A DNA stretch of 64,000 bases from JBNGOQ01 sp050589645 (GTDB taxonomy: Bacteria; Bacteroidota; Bacteroidia; Flavobacteriales; Flavobacteriaceae), in assembly GCF_050589645.1 (NCBI RefSeq), contig NZ_JBNGOQ010000005.1, forward strand, positions 372,001-436,000, read 5' to 3'. This document shows positions 61,667 through 64,000 of this stretch, one piece after another. The notes below the pieces were generated by a model. That model had not been told where the DNA came from and did not search any database. It worked only from the letters and a program-made list of their open reading frames with translations. A program made the translations under genes and the position numbers. Each line of letters opens with the position of its first letter. Position 1 is the first letter of the stretch.

Positions 61667-62626
61667 TTAAGCGGCGTGGTCTTCCCAAATCAACGCTGCA
61701 GCACCACATATGGCCGTGGTCTTGGGAGGTAGGCCAGAAAGGAGCAGTTTTACCTTCCCCTTGTAGATATCCAGCAAGTATCCCTCAAAATGTTTTTTTA
61801 GCGGATCGATGATCCATTTGCCGCTATTGATCAGACCGCCCATAAGAAAAAAGGCCTCGGGTTGGGTAAAGGCAGTAAAGTTGGCCAGGGCCAGCCCTAA
61901 AATATCGGCGGTATAATCAAAGGCCCTAAGGGCAATGGGATCTCCCTCTTCTGCGGCCTTGGTAATATCCTCTCCGTGCAGATCGTTATAGGCTACCGAC
62001 CTAAACCGGCTCTCATCCATGTGCTTGCTGAGCATATAGAGTATGGTGCGTTTAAGACCGGTGGCCGACACATAGGCCTCCAAGCCACCCTTGACCCCCA
62101 GGCCTGTTTCCCGGCCATCACCAAGGGTCATGTCTACATGTCCCAATTCGCCTGCAAAACCATCATAGCCATCTATAAGCATTCCGTTGGCTACAATACC
62201 GGCACCAAATCCGGTACCTAGGGTAATGGCGATAAAATCGGTCATGCCCCTGGCATTTCCAAAGAGCATTTCTCCTAGGGCCGCGGCACTGGCATCGTTC
62301 ATAATCTTCATGGGCAGCGGAATGCGCTCCTTTAATTTATCCAGAATCGGTACGCGGCCCTTCCATGCCAAATTGGAAGCGTTTTCAATGGTCCCGTTTC
62401 TACTGGAAGCATTGGGTGCCCCTATACCACAGCCCAAAAGCTTTAGGTCTTTGGGGAACCGCTGCTCCAGTTCGTGCACACTGTCCCTCACCTTGTCCAG
62501 ATAGGCTTCCAGGTCTTGGTGTTCCCGTGTTCTGAAGAACATGGATTCCAGGCATTCGCCCTTTTGATTTACGATGCCAATCTTGGTTTTGGTACCTCCG
62601 ATATCTATTCCGATTACTGCTTCCAT
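61667..62626 (-). CDS. ROK-family sugar kinase lacking the zinc-binding cysteines
   Basis: A 319-residue cytoplasmic kinase from the ATG at 62626 (MEAVIGIDIGGTKTKIGIVN, phosphate-1 loop). The ROK signature is present in part: GCGIGAPNASSRNGTIENAS, NDASAAALGEMLFGNARGMT (catalytic Asp in ND), FIAITLGTGFGAGIVANG, FAGELGHVDM. The usual zinc motif CxCGxxGCxE reads TGLGVKGGLE here, so all three Cys are replaced, while the substrate Glu and His (GELGH, GLE) remain. It is most likely a glucokinase acting on glucose from the beta-glucan route. The frame is open upstream to 62791 but the family starts at 62626. Confidence 0.9.
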   Translation of the reverse strand: MEAVIGIDIGGTKTKIGIVNQKGECLESMFFRTREHQDLEAYLDKVRDSVHELEQRFPKDLKLLGCGIGAPNASSRNGTIENASNLAWKGRVPILDKLKERIPLPMKIMNDASAAALGEMLFGNARGMTDFIAITLGTGFGAGIVANGMLIDGYDGFAGELGHVDMTLGDGRETGLGVKGGLEAYVSATGLKRTILYMLSKHMDESRFRSVAYNDLHGEDITKAAEEGDPIALRAFDYTADILGLALANFTAFTQPEAFFLMGGLINSGKWIIDPLKKHFEGYLLDIYKGKVKLLLSGLPPKTTAICGAAALIWEDHAA

Positions 62627-62870
62627 ACCAAGGTTTAAAATACGGTTTTGCAAGGCAATTTCAAAAGGAAATCCATATAAGATATCATTCATTGGGCACA
62701 GTGCATCACCTATCGACCCAAAGCAAGGTATTAGGGAAAATTTGCTGCCTTGGGAAGGAGGTTTGGAATGCAAACCCGGCTTATATGACAAATATCATAT
62801 TTCCGCGTTTGTCCACCCACTAATTTTACCTCAGAATTCGTCAGGTAAACAACTTTTAAAGAGAGCAGAT

Positions 62871-63653
62871 ATGGAAAAAATTTCACGCATTTTGGTCCCC
62901 TTTGATTTTTCCGAAACCGCAAAAACCGGTTTGGACTATGCCGTACATTTTGTGGAAGGGCACGACGATATGGAAATCGTACTATGCTACGTGTCCGATA
63001 ACCCGGATATGGAACGCCTACAGCAGGAATTTGAGCGTACGCGCACCTCTTATGGCCCCAACTTTAGATCGCCCATGAGTTGGGTAGTGGGCAAGGAGCC
63101 CTTGACCGACTCTATCCTGCACATACGCGAGACTAACAATATTGATTTGATCATTATGGGTACCTCGGGCAGTGCTGGTAGTAGCACAGAGAATACCCAT
63201 GCCTCAAAGCTAGTATTGGAAGCAGATTGCCCCGTTCTCACGGTACAAGGGAGCGCAGAAGAGTTTAAGTTAAAGAACATAGCCTTGGTACTTGGCAAGG
63301 ACAAGATTGAGGATGTGGAAGTCTTGGCAACGCTCTTGGAAGTGGCCCGTAGGTTCAATGCCATGGTCCACGTGCTTACCGTACAAAATGAACCGGGAGT
63401 TTATGGGTATTCCAAAGCCGATGAAAGTAATGAGAATGTGCTGGAGTACTATCTGGAAAATTTTTATTCACACCATATGTTTATGGAAAATCCTGATGTG
63501 GTGGCCGGCATCTTTAACTATGCCGAGGAGAAGGATATTGATCTGATTGCTATTCTGCCCAGAAACCACAGTAAAAAAGCGGAACCTTCCGAAGGCCTTT
63601 TGACCAAGGAACTTACCGTTCGTTCCAAAGTGCCCGTATTGGCCATCGATTGA
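62871..63653 (+). CDS. Universal stress protein, two-domain
   Basis: A 260-residue cytoplasmic protein of two UspA-like halves. The first begins EKISRILVPFDFSETAKTGL and has IIMGTSGSAGSSTENTHASK, an ATP-binding-like G-rich loop (GxxGx9GS/T type), then VLEADCPVLTV. The second (residues about 142-260) is a degenerate half ending LLTKELTVRSKVPVLAID, lacking the glycine loop. The ATG at 62871 was chosen since the domain starts there, although the frame is open far upstream. It is 16 bp before the permease gene and in the same direction, so the two are probably co-transcribed. Confidence 0.9.
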   Translation: MEKISRILVPFDFSETAKTGLDYAVHFVEGHDDMEIVLCYVSDNPDMERLQQEFERTRTSYGPNFRSPMSWVVGKEPLTDSILHIRETNNIDLIIMGTSGSAGSSTENTHASKLVLEADCPVLTVQGSAEEFKLKNIALVLGKDKIEDVEVLATLLEVARRFNAMVHVLTVQNEPGVYGYSKADESNENVLEYYLENFYSHHMFMENPDVVAGIFNYAEEKDIDLIAILPRNHSKKAEPSEGLLTKELTVRSKVPVLAID

Positions 63654-63669
63654 TAAAACACGCAAACAT

Positions 63670-64000
63670 ATGTTTGAAGTATTGCTGATATTAGGGTTCA
63701 CTATTCTATTGTTTATATGGGGCAAATTCCCACCCGATGTGGTGGCCCTGATATCCATGTTGGCCCTTTTCCTGGTAGGCACTTTGGACCTTACCGAGAC
63801 CCTTAGCGGTTTTAGCAATCCTACCGTAATCATGATTGCAGCCCTTTTTATCATAGGTGAAGGACTCTCCCGAACAGGTTGGACCGCCCTGGCGGGGCAG
63901 AAATTCGTATCCTGGGCCGGGAGCAGTATCCCCAAACTGCTGGTAATCGTAACACTGGGCTCAAGCCTATTGTCCGGTTTTGTAAGCAATACCGGTACAG
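63670..64000 (+). CDS. SLC13-type anion permease, partial (3' end outside window)
   Basis: The first 110 residues of a transporter. Two or three helices are visible (EVLLILGFTILLFIWGKFPP, VVALISMLALFLVGTLDL, VIMIAALFIIGEGL, then LLVIVTLGSSLLSGFVSNTG). The pattern matches SLC13/DASS or ArsB-like permeases, in which SNTGT is the anion- and sodium-binding turn. Family members import dicarboxylates, sulfate or phosphate; Bacteroidota members are about 590 residues with TrkA-C domains in the middle. Its pairing with a universal stress protein gene suggests a shared response. The frame runs off the window edge. Confidence 0.8.
   Translation, partial: MFEVLLILGFTILLFIWGKFPPDVVALISMLALFLVGTLDLTETLSGFSNPTVIMIAALFIIGEGLSRTGWTALAGQKFVSWAGSSIPKLLVIVTLGSSLLSGFVSNTGT

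Overview
The window looks like the chromosome of a marine member of the Flavobacteriaceae (Bacteroidota). The evidence is a giant secreted protein with a type IX secretion sorting tail, a SusC/SusD pair with a SusR-like propeller regulator, several lipoproteins with a Cys soon after the signal peptide, DUF4199 and FIST proteins, and promoter elements of the Bacteroidota TAnnTTTG type. Genus and species cannot be read from the sequence alone.

Layout. (1) 1-10.1 kb, core: the 5' part of a GDP-L-fucose synthase gene, two uncharacterised proteins, a 2348-residue metzincin-like surface protein with many beta-sandwich repeats, and a secreted cupin. (2) 10.2-10.5 kb: two 60-bp tandem units that carry the 5' end of a tRNA, then an intact tRNA-Arg(TCT) and its terminator. 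(3) 10.5-27.9 kb: an AT-rich accessory island. It is bounded on both sides by copies of the same 70-bp dispersed repeat, at 10502 and 27858. Its left half carries minus-strand single genes (a TEX264-like GyrI-domain protein, a beta-barrel, an alpha/beta hydrolase, DUF4332, a Rid-family protein, DUF4386, and a CrtI-type oxidoreductase with an FNR-like tail). A HipB/HipA module with an AT-rich control region follows. The right half is the most striking part: 14 copies of a roughly 20-bp direct repeat (consensus AAAGTTCAAATAAASGATTG) separate 13 intervals, and each interval holds exactly one plus-strand gene of unrelated function. The repeat often contains the stop codon of the gene before it or the start codon of the gene after it. 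No integrase or transposase is visible. (4) 27.9-37.5 kb: an FG-GAP/ASPIC lipoprotein, a degraded alpha/beta hydrolase, an AraC-TPR membrane regulator next to a secreted alpha/beta hydrolase, a second membrane AraC regulator, DUF4199, an NTF2-like secreted protein, and a DUF2268-type zinc peptidase. (5) 37.7-45.4 kb: a FIST sensor and hybrid histidine kinase operon, a Tat-exported Gfo/Idh/MocA oxidoreductase, a seven-helix membrane protein and an AGCS amino-acid symporter. (6) 45.6-60.5 kb: a polysaccharide utilisation locus made of regulator, SusC, SusD, a GH144-like glucanase, a GH3 beta-glucosidase, a sulfatase and an EEP-family hydrolase. Two gaps in it are packed with heptamer-type and palindromic repeats. 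(7) 60.5-64 kb: a TauE/SafE exporter, a candidate small RNA, a ROK kinase lacking the usual zinc cysteines, a universal stress protein, and the start of an SLC13-type permease.

How the parts may work together: the GH144/GH3 pair with SusCD suggests uptake and breakdown of a beta-glucan, possibly a beta-1,2-glucan, to glucose. The island looks like a reservoir of exchangeable single genes next to a tRNA. The repeat-delimited array is the best candidate here for an undescribed gene-capture system. That reading is inferred from pattern; no recombinase was seen.
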